Source: Acidobacteriota bacterium
GTDB taxonomy: Bacteria > Acidobacteriota > Terriglobia > Terriglobales > Acidobacteriaceae
DNA length: 55,846 bases
Direction of reading: 5' to 3'
Assembly: GCA_021800255.1 (NCBI GenBank)
Contig: JAJYZC010000014.1
Location: 1-55,846, forward strand
Within the stretch, counting starts at the first letter, position 1. Every line of letters begins with the position of its first letter. The position numbers were made by a program, and so were the translations under genes. This document shows, in pieces, positions 19,422 through 28,193 of the stretch. The notes under the pieces were generated by a model, which was not told where the DNA came from, ran no database searches, and was given only the letters and a program-made list of their open reading frames with translations.

Positions 19422-20204
19422 GTGAACGCCCGAACGCCAGCAAAGCCCGCCAAACCGGGAAGGCCGTCGCGCCTCTTGCCAGGGCTGGCGGCAAGAGACG
19501 GGCTCATCCGCCATCCCTTCGACCTGGAGTTCGGCGTGCGGACGAGCGGTCTGGTGGCCGGGCGGCACTTGACCGTCGGACACGCGCATGACCGCCATAT
19601 GACGGCCTACTATGCGGTTGCTCCGTCGATCTTCCAGGCCCTGATGGTGCGCTGGCGAAGATGCCGGCCCGCGGCGCCGATTGACGGCTTCACGTTTGTG
19701 GATCTGGGCGCGGGGATGGGCCGCGCCGTGCTGCTGGCCGCCGAGTTTCCCTTCCGCGCCGTCGTTGGCGTAGAGCTGCACCCCACGCTGGCGCGCATCG
19801 CCCGCAAAAATCTGGCTCTGTGGCGAGCCGCTGGCCGAGCGCGCGCGCCCATGCGCATGGTGCATGCGGATGCGGCGGATTTTGAGTTGCCCGCAGGGCC
19901 GTGCGTCGCCTTCCTGTTCAATCCCTTTGGCGCGCCGGTGCTGCGCCGGCTGCTCAATCGTTGGAGACGGAGCCTCACTGGCCGCGAAGGCCAGGTGGAC
20001 ATTCTCTACGTCAACAACGAGCAGGAGCGCGTATTGGAGCGGCAGGCGGGATTCAAACGGCTATTTTTAGGGCCGGTCCGGCGCTCGCACGCCGATTTGG
20101 TGGCCGACCGCAGGATTCTGACCCATCAGCCAGGCGGCGAGTATGCAGCCACAGGCTGGGAGGACTGCTCGATCTACCGCTGGATAGGGAAGCGCAGCTT
20201 GTAG
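19422..20204 (+). CDS. Class I SAM-dependent methyltransferase
   Basis: About 260 residues with the GTG at 19422 as start, which follows AAGG 10 bases upstream; a TTG at 19356 would add an atypical leader. The Rossmann-fold SAM-binding motif I is FTFVDLGAGMGRAVLLAAEF, motif II lies at VVGVELHPTLARIARKNL and a motif with HADAADFELP follows. FNPF at about residue 165 occupies the catalytic motif IV position. The C-terminal half carries an Arg-rich loop and closes with AATGWEDCSIYRWIG. The substrate is not recognisable; it may act on lipid, protein or small-molecule targets. It stands alone beside the island. Confidence 0.72.
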   Translation: MNARTPAKPAKPGRPSRLLPGLAARDGLIRHPFDLEFGVRTSGLVAGRHLTVGHAHDRHMTAYYAVAPSIFQALMVRWRRCRPAAPIDGFTFVDLGAGMGRAVLLAAEFPFRAVVGVELHPTLARIARKNLALWRAAGRARAPMRMVHADAADFELPAGPCVAFLFNPFGAPVLRRLLNRWRRSLTGREGQVDILYVNNEQERVLERQAGFKRLFLGPVRRSHADLVADRRILTHQPGGEYAATGWEDCSIYRWIGKRSL

Positions 20205-20520
20205 CTGCCAGCTATCAGTTCTTAACTGCCGGTTCCTGTGTCCCTGACCGCTGGATTTTGCACTATCCTGGGGTCCCCCAGGGTCCCCTTTGGGACCTGG
20301 GAAAGCAAGAACTCGAAGGAACGAATTCATGGGGCAAGGATCTAACTCCTTACCGGCGCATTTTCCCGCACGCCGCGATTGACGAACGCAGGGGCAAGCG
20401 GAAAAGCTGGTAGGACAGCGGAACGGGGCCATAAACAGGACGGAAACATGCGGCCGGCTGGCGGCGCTGTGGCGCAAAAAAACAGCCGCTCAGGCCGCCG
20501 GCCGGGCTGGCGCGGGGAGT
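20205..20520. other. Intergenic stretch upstream of the PfkB kinase
   Basis: No gene is supported. An imperfect hairpin lies near 20277-20303 (CCCAGGG/GTCCC against GGGACCTGGG), related to the one at 19020-19048. A short segment near 20207-20230 resembles the arms of the element at 51609-51739. Confidence 0.5.
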
Positions 20521-21615
20521 GTGGCGTTGACGGAATCGCATCTGATCGTAGGGATCGGCGAGCTGCTCTGGGACATTTTGCCCGGGGGGCAGCCTGCGGG
20601 CGGGATCTCCAGCGGAGGGTCTTCGCCGACGGAACCGTTCGGCGGCGTTCCGCTCCAAGGCGGCTCGCAACGTGCGCTTTTGGGCGGAGCGCCGGCTAAC
20701 TTTGCGGTCTTGGCCGGCCGGCTGGGCAATCGCGCCGCGATTCTCAGCCGCGTCGGGTGCGACGAGCTGGGCCGTTTGGCCGTGGACAGCCTGGACCCGT
20801 TGCCGGTGGACACGCGCTTCCTGCAAGTGGACCCCGCACATGAGACAGGCCGCGTGACCGTGAGCTTCGCCGGCGATGAGCCTCGCTATACGATTCATCA
20901 GCCGGCGGCGTGGGATTTTCTCGACCTCTCCAGCGAGTGGCTGCAACTGGCGGAGCAGGCCGATGCCATCTGTTTCGGATCGCTCGCCCAGCGCAGCCCG
21001 GACTCGCGCCAGACCATCCAGTCGCTGGCGGCGCAGACCCCAGCAAGCTGCATCCGCGTCTTCGACGTCAACCTGCGGCCGCCTTTTTACCCCCGCGAGG
21101 TGATCCGGGAATCGCTCGATCTGGCGACGGTGGTGAAGATGAACGAAGAAGAAGCGCCGCAGGTGCTCGCGCTGCTCGGACTGCCCGTGGACTGGGAACC
21201 GTCCGCGGACCGCGCAGAACAGCCCGAGACAGATCCGCGCCCTTCGGTCAACGACCTGCGCAAGAGCGCCGAGCGTCTGCTCGATGCGTTTCCCGCGCTG
21301 CAGATGGCGGCCATCACCAGAGGCCGCAGCGGCAGCCTGCTGGTGACCCGCGAAGAGTGGAACGAGCACCCGGGATTTCCCGTCAAGGCGGCCGACCGCA
21401 TCGGCGCCGGAGATGCGTTTACGGCGGCCATGACCGACTACATGCTGCGCGGCGCCGATCTGGCCACGCTCAACGAGGCCGGCAACCGCTGGGGCGGCTG
21501 GGTCGCCTCGCAGCCGGGCGCTATGCCCGCCCTGCCCGATGCCGTGCGCGATGCCCGCCCTGCCCGATGCCGTGCGCGATGCCATTGCCGCGGCCATCGA
21601 AGGATAGGATTTTAG
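20521..21615 (+). CDS. PfkB-family carbohydrate kinase (fructokinase-like) with a frameshifted C-terminus
   Basis: Ribokinase/PfkB family, which phosphorylates sugars such as fructose with ATP. Motifs visible: the N-terminal HLIVGIGELLWDILP, GGAPANFAVLAGRLGN (signature 1) and RIGAGDAFTAAMTDYML (signature 2, with the GAGD anion hole and catalytic Asp). Starts are GTG 20521 or TTG 20527; the first is given. Near the 3' end a 28-bp tandem duplication (21523-21578) shifts the frame, replacing the natural end (MPALPDAVRDAIAAAIEG, stop 21605) with a 20-residue Arg/Cys-rich tail to 21615. The catalytic core is intact, so activity may survive. Next to the arabinofuranosidase gene, 21 bp away, it may act in sugar catabolism. 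Confidence 0.85.
   Translation: MALTESHLIVGIGELLWDILPGGQPAGGISSGGSSPTEPFGGVPLQGGSQRALLGGAPANFAVLAGRLGNRAAILSRVGCDELGRLAVDSLDPLPVDTRFLQVDPAHETGRVTVSFAGDEPRYTIHQPAAWDFLDLSSEWLQLAEQADAICFGSLAQRSPDSRQTIQSLAAQTPASCIRVFDVNLRPPFYPREVIRESLDLATVVKMNEEEAPQVLALLGLPVDWEPSADRAEQPETDPRPSVNDLRKSAERLLDAFPALQMAAITRGRSGSLLVTREEWNEHPGFPVKAADRIGAGDAFTAAMTDYMLRGADLATLNEAGNRWGGWVASQPGAMPALPDAVRDARPARCRARCHCRGHRRIGF
21523..21578. repeat. 28-bp tandem duplication inside the PfkB kinase 3' end
   Basis: The unit ATGCCCGCCCTGCCCGATGC plus CGTGCGCG occurs twice head to tail at 21523-21550 and 21551-21578, identical in both copies. Because 28 is not a multiple of three the frame changes. Deleting one copy restores a conventional C-terminus. 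Confidence 0.9.
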
Positions 21616-21636
21616 AGATAGGAGTTTTGGTGCGCC

Positions 21637-23574
21637 ATGAACAAACCATCTTTGTTTTTCGCTCTTGCCGCCGCTCTCACCCTGCCAATCGATCTGATTG
21701 CGCAGCCTCCCTCGCTCATCATCCATGTAAATCACGTCACGGCCCGGGTCAGCCCCACGCTCTACGGCCTGATGACCGAGGAGATCAACCACTCCTACGA
21801 CGGCGGGCTTTACGCGGAGCTGGTGCAGGACCGCGCCGTAGGTACGGGCTTCGGCGCCTTGCTCCACTGGGCTATGGTGGCGCGCGGCCAATCCGTGGCT
21901 AACGTTTCCGTGGATGAGACCACGGGACCGAGCGCCGCTTTGCCCCGCAGCATCAAGGTCGCGGTCGCCGCAGCCACTCCCGCCGCGCCCGCCGGTGTGG
22001 AGAACGACGGCTACTGGGGCATCGCTGTGCGCCCGCACACGGTTTATTCAGGATCGTTCTACGCCAAGACCGATTCGCCAGGCATCCCCGTCACCATCAG
22101 CCTTGAAAATGACTCGACCGGCGCTGTCGCTGCCCAAACCACCGTCACCGGCCTTACTGGCGAGTGGAAGCAGTACGCCTACACCCTCAGAACCGGCGAT
22201 CTTCCTGTCACCGCCGGCAATCACCTCATCCTCACCATTCCCCGGCCGGCTACCGTGTGGTTCAACCTGATCTCGCTGTTTCCGCCCACCTATCATGGCC
22301 GCGTTCACGGCAGCCGGGGTTCCCAGCGGCAGGCTGTCGCCGATGGCGGGTCCGACCGCATCGACATCATGGACCTGCTCGCTGCCATGCGCCCCAAGTT
22401 CTTGCGCTTTCCCGGCGGCAATTATCTTGAGGGCAACAGCATCGCCCAGCGATTCAACTGGAAAAAGACCATCGGTCCTTGGGTGGACAGGCCCACGCAC
22501 ATGAGCCCCTGGGGCTATCGCTCGTCAGACGGCATGGGACTGCTCGAATTTTTGGAGTGGTGCCAGAATCTCGACATGCAGCCCGTGCTCGCCGTCTACG
22601 CCGGTTACTCGCTGGACAGAGAGCACATCGATCCCGGCCCTGCGCTCGAACCCTACGTTGAGAGCGCCCTCGAAGAGATCCAGTACGTCACCGGGTCGAC
22701 TGCCACTCGATGGGGCGCGGAGCGCGCCAAGGACGGCCATCCCGCGCCCTTTCCGCTCCACTACGTCGAGATCGGCAACGAGGACCAGTTTGACCGCTCC
22801 GGCTCCTACGACGGCCGCTTTGCCCAGTTCTATCACGCCATCAAGAGCGCCTATCCCGATCTTCAGATCATCGCGACGGCGCCGGTGAAGAGCGTGACCC
22901 CCGACGTGTATGACCAGCACTTCTACATGTCCGCCGAGGAGTCCTTTGCGATGGCGCACCACTACGACGATTACAGCCGCTCCGGACCGAAGATCTTTGT
23001 GGGCGAGTGGGCCACGCGCGAGGGCGACCCCACGCCCAACCTGGAAGCCGCGCTGGGCGATGCCGCCTGGATGACCGGCCTGGAGCGCAACAGCGATCTC
23101 ATCATCATGGCCAGCTACGCGCCTCTGTTTACGAATGTGAATCCGGGGGCATCGCAGTGGGCGCCGGACCTGATCGGCTATAACGCTCTCACCAGCTACG
23201 GCTCGCCCAGCTACTGGGCGCAGGTCATGTTCTCAAATCATCTGGGCAGGGAAGTGGTCGCGGCGGACCTCGCCCACGCGGGTCCGCGCGTCTTTACCTC
23301 GGTCACCCGTGATGCCGTGCACCACAAGCTCTTCATCAAGGTGGTGAACGCCAACTCGATTCCGCTGCCCCTGTCCATCGATCTTGACGGCGCGGCTGCG
23401 GCCGCCCGCAGCGCCGCGCTGACCACCCTCAGCGCAAAGACGCCCAACGCCACCAACTCCATTACCCATCCCCGTGCGGTCGTGCCCGTCACGCGCACGG
23501 TCGCCGTCGCCGGACGCAGATTCACTGTGACCTTCACGCCTTACTCGATCAATGTTCTGGACTTAAATTATTGA
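21637..23574 (+). CDS. Exported GH51-type alpha-L-arabinofuranosidase
   Basis: Removes terminal alpha-L-arabinofuranosyl residues from arabinoxylan or arabinan. A signal peptide (MNKPSLFFALAAALTLPIDL, cleaved near IAQ) shows export. Residues about 115-225 form a carbohydrate-binding-module-like insert typical of large GH51 enzymes (PHTVYSGSFYAK, LTGEWKQYAYTL). The catalytic acid/base is Glu382 in YVEIGNED and the nucleophile Glu457 in FVGEWA. FLRFPGGNYLEGN (about 255-267) is also conserved. The length of 645 fits the family. A GGAG lies 12 bases before the ATG. It is close behind the PfkB kinase gene and ends at a GC-rich hairpin. Substrate is inferred from the family, not from binding residues. 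Confidence 0.92.
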   Translation: MNKPSLFFALAAALTLPIDLIAQPPSLIIHVNHVTARVSPTLYGLMTEEINHSYDGGLYAELVQDRAVGTGFGALLHWAMVARGQSVANVSVDETTGPSAALPRSIKVAVAAATPAAPAGVENDGYWGIAVRPHTVYSGSFYAKTDSPGIPVTISLENDSTGAVAAQTTVTGLTGEWKQYAYTLRTGDLPVTAGNHLILTIPRPATVWFNLISLFPPTYHGRVHGSRGSQRQAVADGGSDRIDIMDLLAAMRPKFLRFPGGNYLEGNSIAQRFNWKKTIGPWVDRPTHMSPWGYRSSDGMGLLEFLEWCQNLDMQPVLAVYAGYSLDREHIDPGPALEPYVESALEEIQYVTGSTATRWGAERAKDGHPAPFPLHYVEIGNEDQFDRSGSYDGRFAQFYHAIKSAYPDLQIIATAPVKSVTPDVYDQHFYMSAEESFAMAHHYDDYSRSGPKIFVGEWATREGDPTPNLEAALGDAAWMTGLERNSDLIIMASYAPLFTNVNPGASQWAPDLIGYNALTSYGSPSYWAQVMFSNHLGREVVAADLAHAGPRVFTSVTRDAVHHKLFIKVVNANSIPLPLSIDLDGAAAAARSAALTTLSAKTPNATNSITHPRAVVPVTRTVAVAGRRFTVTFTPYSINVLDLNY

Positions 23575-23593
23575 AGCGGACACAAAATGCCAG

Positions 23594-23631
23594 GGGCCTC
23601 CCTACTCGACCGCCTGTTCTGCGGGAGGCCC
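23594..23631. terminator. GC-rich hairpin between convergent genes, possible bidirectional terminator
   Basis: Perfect 9-bp stem GGGCCTCCC (23594-23602) and GGGAGGCCC (23623-23631) with a 20-base loop. It lies between the stops of the arabinofuranosidase and the converging DUF4145 gene. No T-run follows, so intrinsic termination is uncertain. Confidence 0.45.
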
Positions 23632-23633
23632 TA

Positions 23634-24323
23634 TCACACTCCGGCCTGAGGTTTCGCTGCACCCCTGGCTTTCCGTTGCTGGAACTCATAAGGCTCGATG
23701 TAGAGGAAGCGGAGCAGCTCGGCTGTATATTCCATCGTTTCGCAGATGTTGTCGGGGTCAATTTCCAATGCGCGGTGAGGGTGCGCTGCATCGTGCCCGT
23801 CGTCTTTGATTGCGGGTAACCATTCATCAAAGATCGCGGGGAGGCGCTGGGTCTGAATGAGCTGATTGAGACCCTCGTGCAGCGGGTGCTCTTTGCATTT
23901 CTTATCGAGGATCACACCATATAGCACTCTACGGCACATCACTGCGGCAGCCTTCGGCGCACCCGCTTCCATCGCCTTCTGGGCTTCTATCCAGTCGTTT
24001 GCAATGGGCTTTGGAACACCAGGATGCGGCCTGTCAATCGTCCGGGAGGGGTGTATAAAGAACTCATCATGCGCACGATTTAGAGAAAGGTTTTGCGAAA
24101 CGGAGGTAAGCAGGTAGACAATTCCATCGCAACTGATCGAATTGCACTGCATGATCGAACAAACAGCAAAGCTACCATCGCTGCGCTGGTGGCTCACACA
24201 TGCCTGGATAGTGAATGTCGAGGCATTACGGCAATGAGGGCAAATGCCGCGTGGATCGCTGTGAATCACTCGCATATCCCGACCGTGACGGTAATCAAAA
24301 GACCAATCTGCAGGAATCGTCAT
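23634..24323 (-). CDS. DUF4145 domain protein, HEPN-like fold
   Basis: A 229-residue protein with a possible zinc ribbon at the N-terminus (CPHCRN, then a CNSISC pair) and a DUF4145 helical domain (about 105-220). In DUF4145 the pattern is R...lE....G......L...I, then ...H and aH at the end of the helix; here CRRVLYGVILDKKC, LNQLIQTQRLPAIFDEWLPAIKDDGHDAAH and a further TMEYTAELLRFLYIEP are seen. DUF4145 is distantly HEPN-like and is often carried next to restriction or defence genes, but no such neighbour exists here. It is flanked by core genes and has low G+C (26 of 60 in the line from 24121), so it is probably an acquired single gene. Function unknown. Confidence 0.75.
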   Translation of the reverse strand: MTIPADWSFDYRHGRDMRVIHSDPRGICPHCRNASTFTIQACVSHQRSDGSFAVCSIMQCNSISCDGIVYLLTSVSQNLSLNRAHDEFFIHPSRTIDRPHPGVPKPIANDWIEAQKAMEAGAPKAAAVMCRRVLYGVILDKKCKEHPLHEGLNQLIQTQRLPAIFDEWLPAIKDDGHDAAHPHRALEIDPDNICETMEYTAELLRFLYIEPYEFQQRKARGAAKPQAGV

Positions 24324-24468
24324 ACTCTTGATCCATTATGCTGATTCTAACGCAAATTGGCCTGGAAGCTTCGCTGTCGAATTTAATGCGCCGAGCCGCT
24401 CATTCGGACCTGGACAATCTTGATCGATCTCCCTCCTGCCGCTGCCAAATCGAGTAAAGTTGGGTAGA

Positions 24469-25854
24469 GTGATTATCAACCTCGCCCGCCGCGCCCACGA
24501 CCATAACTGGGAGCTCGATCCCATCACCCGTTCCCTGTTAGACACCGACTTCTACAAGCTGCTCATGCTCCAGTTCATCTGGAAGCACTTTCCCCAGACT
24601 CATGCGACTTTCACCCTCATCAACCGCACGCCAGAAGTGCGCCTTGGCGACGTGGTCGGCGTCGAGCAACTGCGCGAGCAACTGGAGTCCACGCGCAAGC
24701 TGCGCTTCAGCAAGTCGGAGCTGGTCTGGCTGGCCGGCAATACCTTCTATGGCCGCCGCGGCATCTTCGAGCCTGCCTTTCTCAACTGGCTGGAGCACAG
24801 CTTCCGGCTCTCCGATTACGAGCTGTCGGCGCGCAACGGCCAGATCGAGCTATGCTTCCGCGGTCTCTGGACCGAAACCACCCTGTGGGAGATCTACGCG
24901 CTCGCGGCCATCGCCGAGCTCAAGACGCGCGCCGCCCTCAAGCAGCTCGGCGAGCTGGAGCTCGACATCCTCTACGCGCGCGCCAAAACCAAGCTCTGGG
25001 AAAAGATCGAGCGTCTGCGCGGCGTGCCGGAGCTGAACATCAGCGACTTCGGCACCCGCCGCCGGCATAGCTTCCTGTGGCATGAGTATGTGGTCAACGC
25101 CATGCTCGACACTCTCGGCCCCGCCTTCACCGGAACCTCCAATGCCTACCTTGCCTACAAGCACGATCTTGAAGCCATCGGCACCAACGGCCACGAACTG
25201 CCCATGGCCATGGCCGCGCTCTCCAGCAACGACGAAGAGCTGCGCTCAGCGCAGTACCGGCTTCTGGAGCTATGGCAGCAGAGTTACCAGGGCGAGCTGC
25301 TCATCCTGCTGCCCGATACCTTCGGGACCACGCAGTTTTTGCGCGGCGCGCCCGATTGGGTGGCCAACTGGACCGGCCTGCGCATCGACAGCAAAGACGC
25401 CTTCGTGGCCGGCGACGAGTACATCGGCTGGCTGGAGCGCCGCGGCCGCGACCCGCGCCAGAAGCGTCTGATCGCTTCGGATGCGCTTGATGTGGAGCAG
25501 ATACTCAGCCTGCACGCCTACTTCGCCGGGACCCTCCGCAACGGCGCTTCGCCCGGCGATTTCCGCTCCGCAAGCGATTTTCACGATCCGTCACGCTGGG
25601 CGCCCGAGCGCCGCATCCGCTTCAGCGCCGGCTGGGGCACTCTGCTCACCAACGACTTTCGCAATTGCAATCCGCGCGGCGGCGACGGCTTCCATCCCAC
25701 TGGCCTGGTCTGCAAGCTCAGCGAAGCCGATGGCCGCCCCGCCGTCAAGCTCTCTGATAACTACTCCAAGGCCCTGGGCGACCCGCAAGAGGCTGAGCGT
25801 TACCGCCGAGTTTTCGGCGTGGCCGGTGTCACCGATGTTCCGGTTATCATCTGA
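24469..25854 (+). CDS. pncB: Nicotinate phosphoribosyltransferase
   Basis: Converts nicotinate and PRPP to nicotinate mononucleotide in NAD salvage. About 461 residues. The core starts at LDPITRSLLDTDFYKLLMLQFIW, matching the family N-terminus (LLDTDxYKLTM). The motifs LSARNGQIEL, SDFGTRRRHSF and GTSNAYLA are family signatures and include the catalytic and phosphoribosyl-binding regions. The start is set at GTG 24469, with TTG 24460 as alternative; neither has a strong ribosome site. The protein is cytoplasmic. It stands alone between the acquired DUF4145 gene and glmS. Confidence 0.94.
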   Translation: MIINLARRAHDHNWELDPITRSLLDTDFYKLLMLQFIWKHFPQTHATFTLINRTPEVRLGDVVGVEQLREQLESTRKLRFSKSELVWLAGNTFYGRRGIFEPAFLNWLEHSFRLSDYELSARNGQIELCFRGLWTETTLWEIYALAAIAELKTRAALKQLGELELDILYARAKTKLWEKIERLRGVPELNISDFGTRRRHSFLWHEYVVNAMLDTLGPAFTGTSNAYLAYKHDLEAIGTNGHELPMAMAALSSNDEELRSAQYRLLELWQQSYQGELLILLPDTFGTTQFLRGAPDWVANWTGLRIDSKDAFVAGDEYIGWLERRGRDPRQKRLIASDALDVEQILSLHAYFAGTLRNGASPGDFRSASDFHDPSRWAPERRIRFSAGWGTLLTNDFRNCNPRGGDGFHPTGLVCKLSEADGRPAVKLSDNYSKALGDPQEAERYRRVFGVAGVTDVPVII

Positions 25855-26170
25855 GTCGGAGAGCCACGCACTGCGCGCCGCCTGCAATGCTGCAATTCTT
25901 TGCCAGAGCAAACGCGCCACAATTTTTTGAGGCGAAAGGAACCAGAGCACGACGTTACAGCTTGAGAAAACCCCCATTGGTTGAGGCTTTGTAACAAGGG
26001 CACGGCTTTAGCTGGGTGATCAGGAGCAAAATTGGTCGGGCTTCAGCCCCTGCTGCTCTTCCTTTGCTCCATTCACTCGCCGTTCTACTTCGATTCTTTT
26101 TGTGATGCGTTTGCCCTGATTCTTTGCCTTTCACCCCGCTTTCTTAATTCCCATCCCATAGAATCGTTCT
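25855..26170. other. Intergenic stretch before glmS
   Basis: Contains a copy of a dispersed repeat (25989-26053). The remaining sequence toward glmS is AT-rich and T-rich on the plus strand (26090-26160) and probably carries the glmS promoter, but no clear -35/-10 pair was picked. No glmS ribozyme, which is known in Firmicutes, could be recognised. Confidence 0.5.
25989..26053. repeat. Dispersed repeat, copy 1 (TTGTAACAAGGG type)
   Basis: TTGTAACAAGGG followed by CACGGCTTTAG and, about 35 bases later, TCGGGCTTCAGCCCCTG. The same architecture occurs at 55759-55830. Each half carries a short self-complementary GGCTT..AGCC block. REP-like. Confidence 0.6.
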
Positions 26171-28054
26171 ATGTGCGGTATCGTCGGTTATGTCGGTCCC
26201 AAGAAGGTCGTTCCCGTCATCATCGCTGGATTAAGGCGCCTCGAATACCGCGGCTACGACTCCGCGGGTATCGCTGTGGGCAGCCCTTCCAGCTCGACGC
26301 TTGAGGTGCGGCGCGCGCCCGGCAAGCTCCGCAATCTCGAAGAGGTTTTGCGTGAGCACCCGCTCGACGGCACCTTCGGCATCGGCCACACGCGCTGGGC
26401 CACGCACGGCCGTCCCACGGAAGAAAACGCCCACCCCCACCGTGACTGCTCCGGCCGCATCGTCGTCGTTCACAACGGCATCGTCGAGAACTACCTCGAT
26501 CTCAAGCGCGAGCTCTCCGCCCAAGGCCACATCTTCGTCACCGAAACCGACACCGAGATCATCGCCCATCTCATCGAACAGGTTCAGAATGACGCCGTAG
26601 CCGCCTGCCAGCCTCTTTCGCTGGAGGCAGCCGTGCGCCGCGCCGTCAAGCGCCTGACCGGTGCGTTTGCGCTGGGCGTTCTCTCGGCCGCCGAGCCGAA
26701 CAAGATCGTCGCCGCGCGCCAGGGTCCGCCTGTGGTCATCGGCGTGGGCCAGGGCGAGTCCTTCGTCGCCTCCGACGTGCCCGGCATCCTCCACCACACC
26801 CGCGACGTCTACTTTCTCGGTGACGGCGAAATGGCTGTCCTCACCGCATCCGGCGCCGCGTTGACCGGCTTCGACGGCAACCCGATCCAGCGCGAGCTTA
26901 CGCACGTTCACTGGGATCCCATCCAGGCTGAAAAGGGCGGCTACAAGCACTTCATGCTCAAGGAAATCTGGGAGCAGCCGTCGGCCGTCCGCGAGACCAC
27001 GTTGAGCCGCGTTTCTCTCGGCTCGGGCAAGGTCTTCCTCGGCGAGATGGAGATTCCTGACGAAGAGCTGGCTCGCATCTCCAGCATCGTCATCGCCGCC
27101 TGCGGCACCAGTTGGCACGCCGCCCTCACCGGCAAATACATGATCGAACGCTTGGCGCGGTTGCCTGTGGATGTGGACTACGCCAGCGAATACCGCTACC
27201 GCTCGCCCATCGCCGGCCCCGACGCGCTGGGCCTGCTCATCACCCAGTCCGGCGAAACCGCCGACACCTTGGCCGCGCAGCGCGAGATGAAAGCCCTGGG
27301 CTCAAAGACTGTGGCTATCTGCAACGTCGTCGGCGCCATGGTTGCGCGCGAGGCCCACGGCGCCGTCTATACCCACGCCGGCCCGGAGATCGGCGTGGCC
27401 TCCACCAAGGCATTCACGGCGCAACTCACCGCGCTGTTCCTGCTGGCGCTCAAACTGGGCCAGCTTCGTGGCCGCCTCGATGAGGCGCAATCGCTGGAGT
27501 CGGTCGAGCAATTGAGCCGCATCCCCGTCAAGATGGAGGAGACTCTGCGCTCCTGCTCCGCCCAGTGCGAGCAACTGGCGCGCGACTTCCACGCCGCCCG
27601 CGACTTTCTCTATCTCGGTCGCGGCATCCACTTTCCCATCGCCCTCGAAGGCGCGCTCAAGCTCAAGGAAATCTCCTACATACACGCTGAAGGCTACCCC
27701 GCCGGCGAGATGAAGCACGGCCCCAACGCGCTCATCGATGAGTCCCTGCCCGTCGTGGTGCTGGCCACGCGCGACGAGGCCGACCCCGCCTCAAAATTGC
27801 GCTATGAGAAAACCCTCTCCAACATTCAGGAAGTCACCGCGCGTGCCGGCCGCGTCATCGCCGTGGCGACTCAGGACGACGCTGCCATCGGCAACCTGGT
27901 CGAGCGCGTCATTTACATTCCCCCTGCGCCCGAGCTGCTCTCGCCTCTGCTTGAGATCGTGCCCCTGCAACTGCTGGCCTACTATATTGCCGTCCGCCGC
28001 GGCTGCGACGTCGACCAGCCCCGCAACCTGGCCAAGTCCGTAACCGTCGAGTAG
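26171..28054 (+). CDS. glmS: Glutamine-fructose-6-phosphate aminotransferase
   Basis: Makes glucosamine-6-phosphate from fructose-6-phosphate and glutamine, the first step to UDP-GlcNAc for peptidoglycan and LPS. The 627-residue protein starts [10 protein letters not shown], with Cys2 as the glutaminase nucleophile after Met removal. The glutaminase domain spans about 1-230 ([18 protein letters not shown]). Two SIS isomerase domains follow (about 285-420 with SEYRYRSP and TQSGETADT, and 455-600), and it ends in the conserved [14 protein letters not shown]-rich hairpin follows at 28066. No operon partner is visible. Confidence 0.98.
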   Translation: MCGIVGYVGPKKVVPVIIAGLRRLEYRGYDSAGIAVGSPSSSTLEVRRAPGKLRNLEEVLREHPLDGTFGIGHTRWATHGRPTEENAHPHRDCSGRIVVVHNGIVENYLDLKRELSAQGHIFVTETDTEIIAHLIEQVQNDAVAACQPLSLEAAVRRAVKRLTGAFALGVLSAAEPNKIVAARQGPPVVIGVGQGESFVASDVPGILHHTRDVYFLGDGEMAVLTASGAALTGFDGNPIQRELTHVHWDPIQAEKGGYKHFMLKEIWEQPSAVRETTLSRVSLGSGKVFLGEMEIPDEELARISSIVIAACGTSWHAALTGKYMIERLARLPVDVDYASEYRYRSPIAGPDALGLLITQSGETADTLAAQREMKALGSKTVAICNVVGAMVAREAHGAVYTHAGPEIGVASTKAFTAQLTALFLLALKLGQLRGRLDEAQSLESVEQLSRIPVKMEETLRSCSAQCEQLARDFHAARDFLYLGRGIHFPIALEGALKLKEISYIHAEGYPAGEMKHGPNALIDESLPVVVLATRDEADPASKLRYEKTLSNIQEVTARAGRVIAVATQDDAAIGNLVERVIYIPPAPELLSPLLEIVPLQLLAYYIAVRRGCDVDQPRNLAKSVTVE

Positions 28055-28065
28055 AGCCCGATATT

Positions 28066-28089
28066 CACTTCCGGCAGCAGCCGGAAGTG
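28066..28089. terminator. Hairpin downstream of glmS
   Basis: Perfect 10-bp stem CACTTCCGGC (28066-28075) and GCCGGAAGTG (28080-28089) with a 4-base AGCA loop, extended loosely by ATTC and GAAT outside. It starts 11 bases after the glmS stop. No T-tract follows; a REP-type element is possible. Confidence 0.5.
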
Positions 28090-28193
28090 GTTGGTGAATT
28101 ATCCCGTAGAGAGCGTTGGATGCAGTCGTCAGTCACGAAGCATTCACGTTCACACGAATTACACACACGGGCACCTCGAAATTTTTGCTAACG

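Noticed and set aside
20350..22038. 562-codon minus-strand open frame across the PfkB and GH51 genes
   Set aside because: It runs across two genes with clear motifs on the other strand and has no recognisable domain.
25855..26170. Possible glmS ribozyme or riboswitch upstream of glmS
   Set aside because: No recognisable conserved core; the known ribozyme is mainly in Firmicutes.
26032..26304. 90-codon plus-strand frame overlapping the glmS start
   Set aside because: It overlaps the glmS start in another frame and has no recognisable family.
28066..28089. Strong Rho-independent terminator call for the glmS hairpin
   Set aside because: The stem is perfect but no T-run follows. Kept only as a low-confidence terminator or REP.
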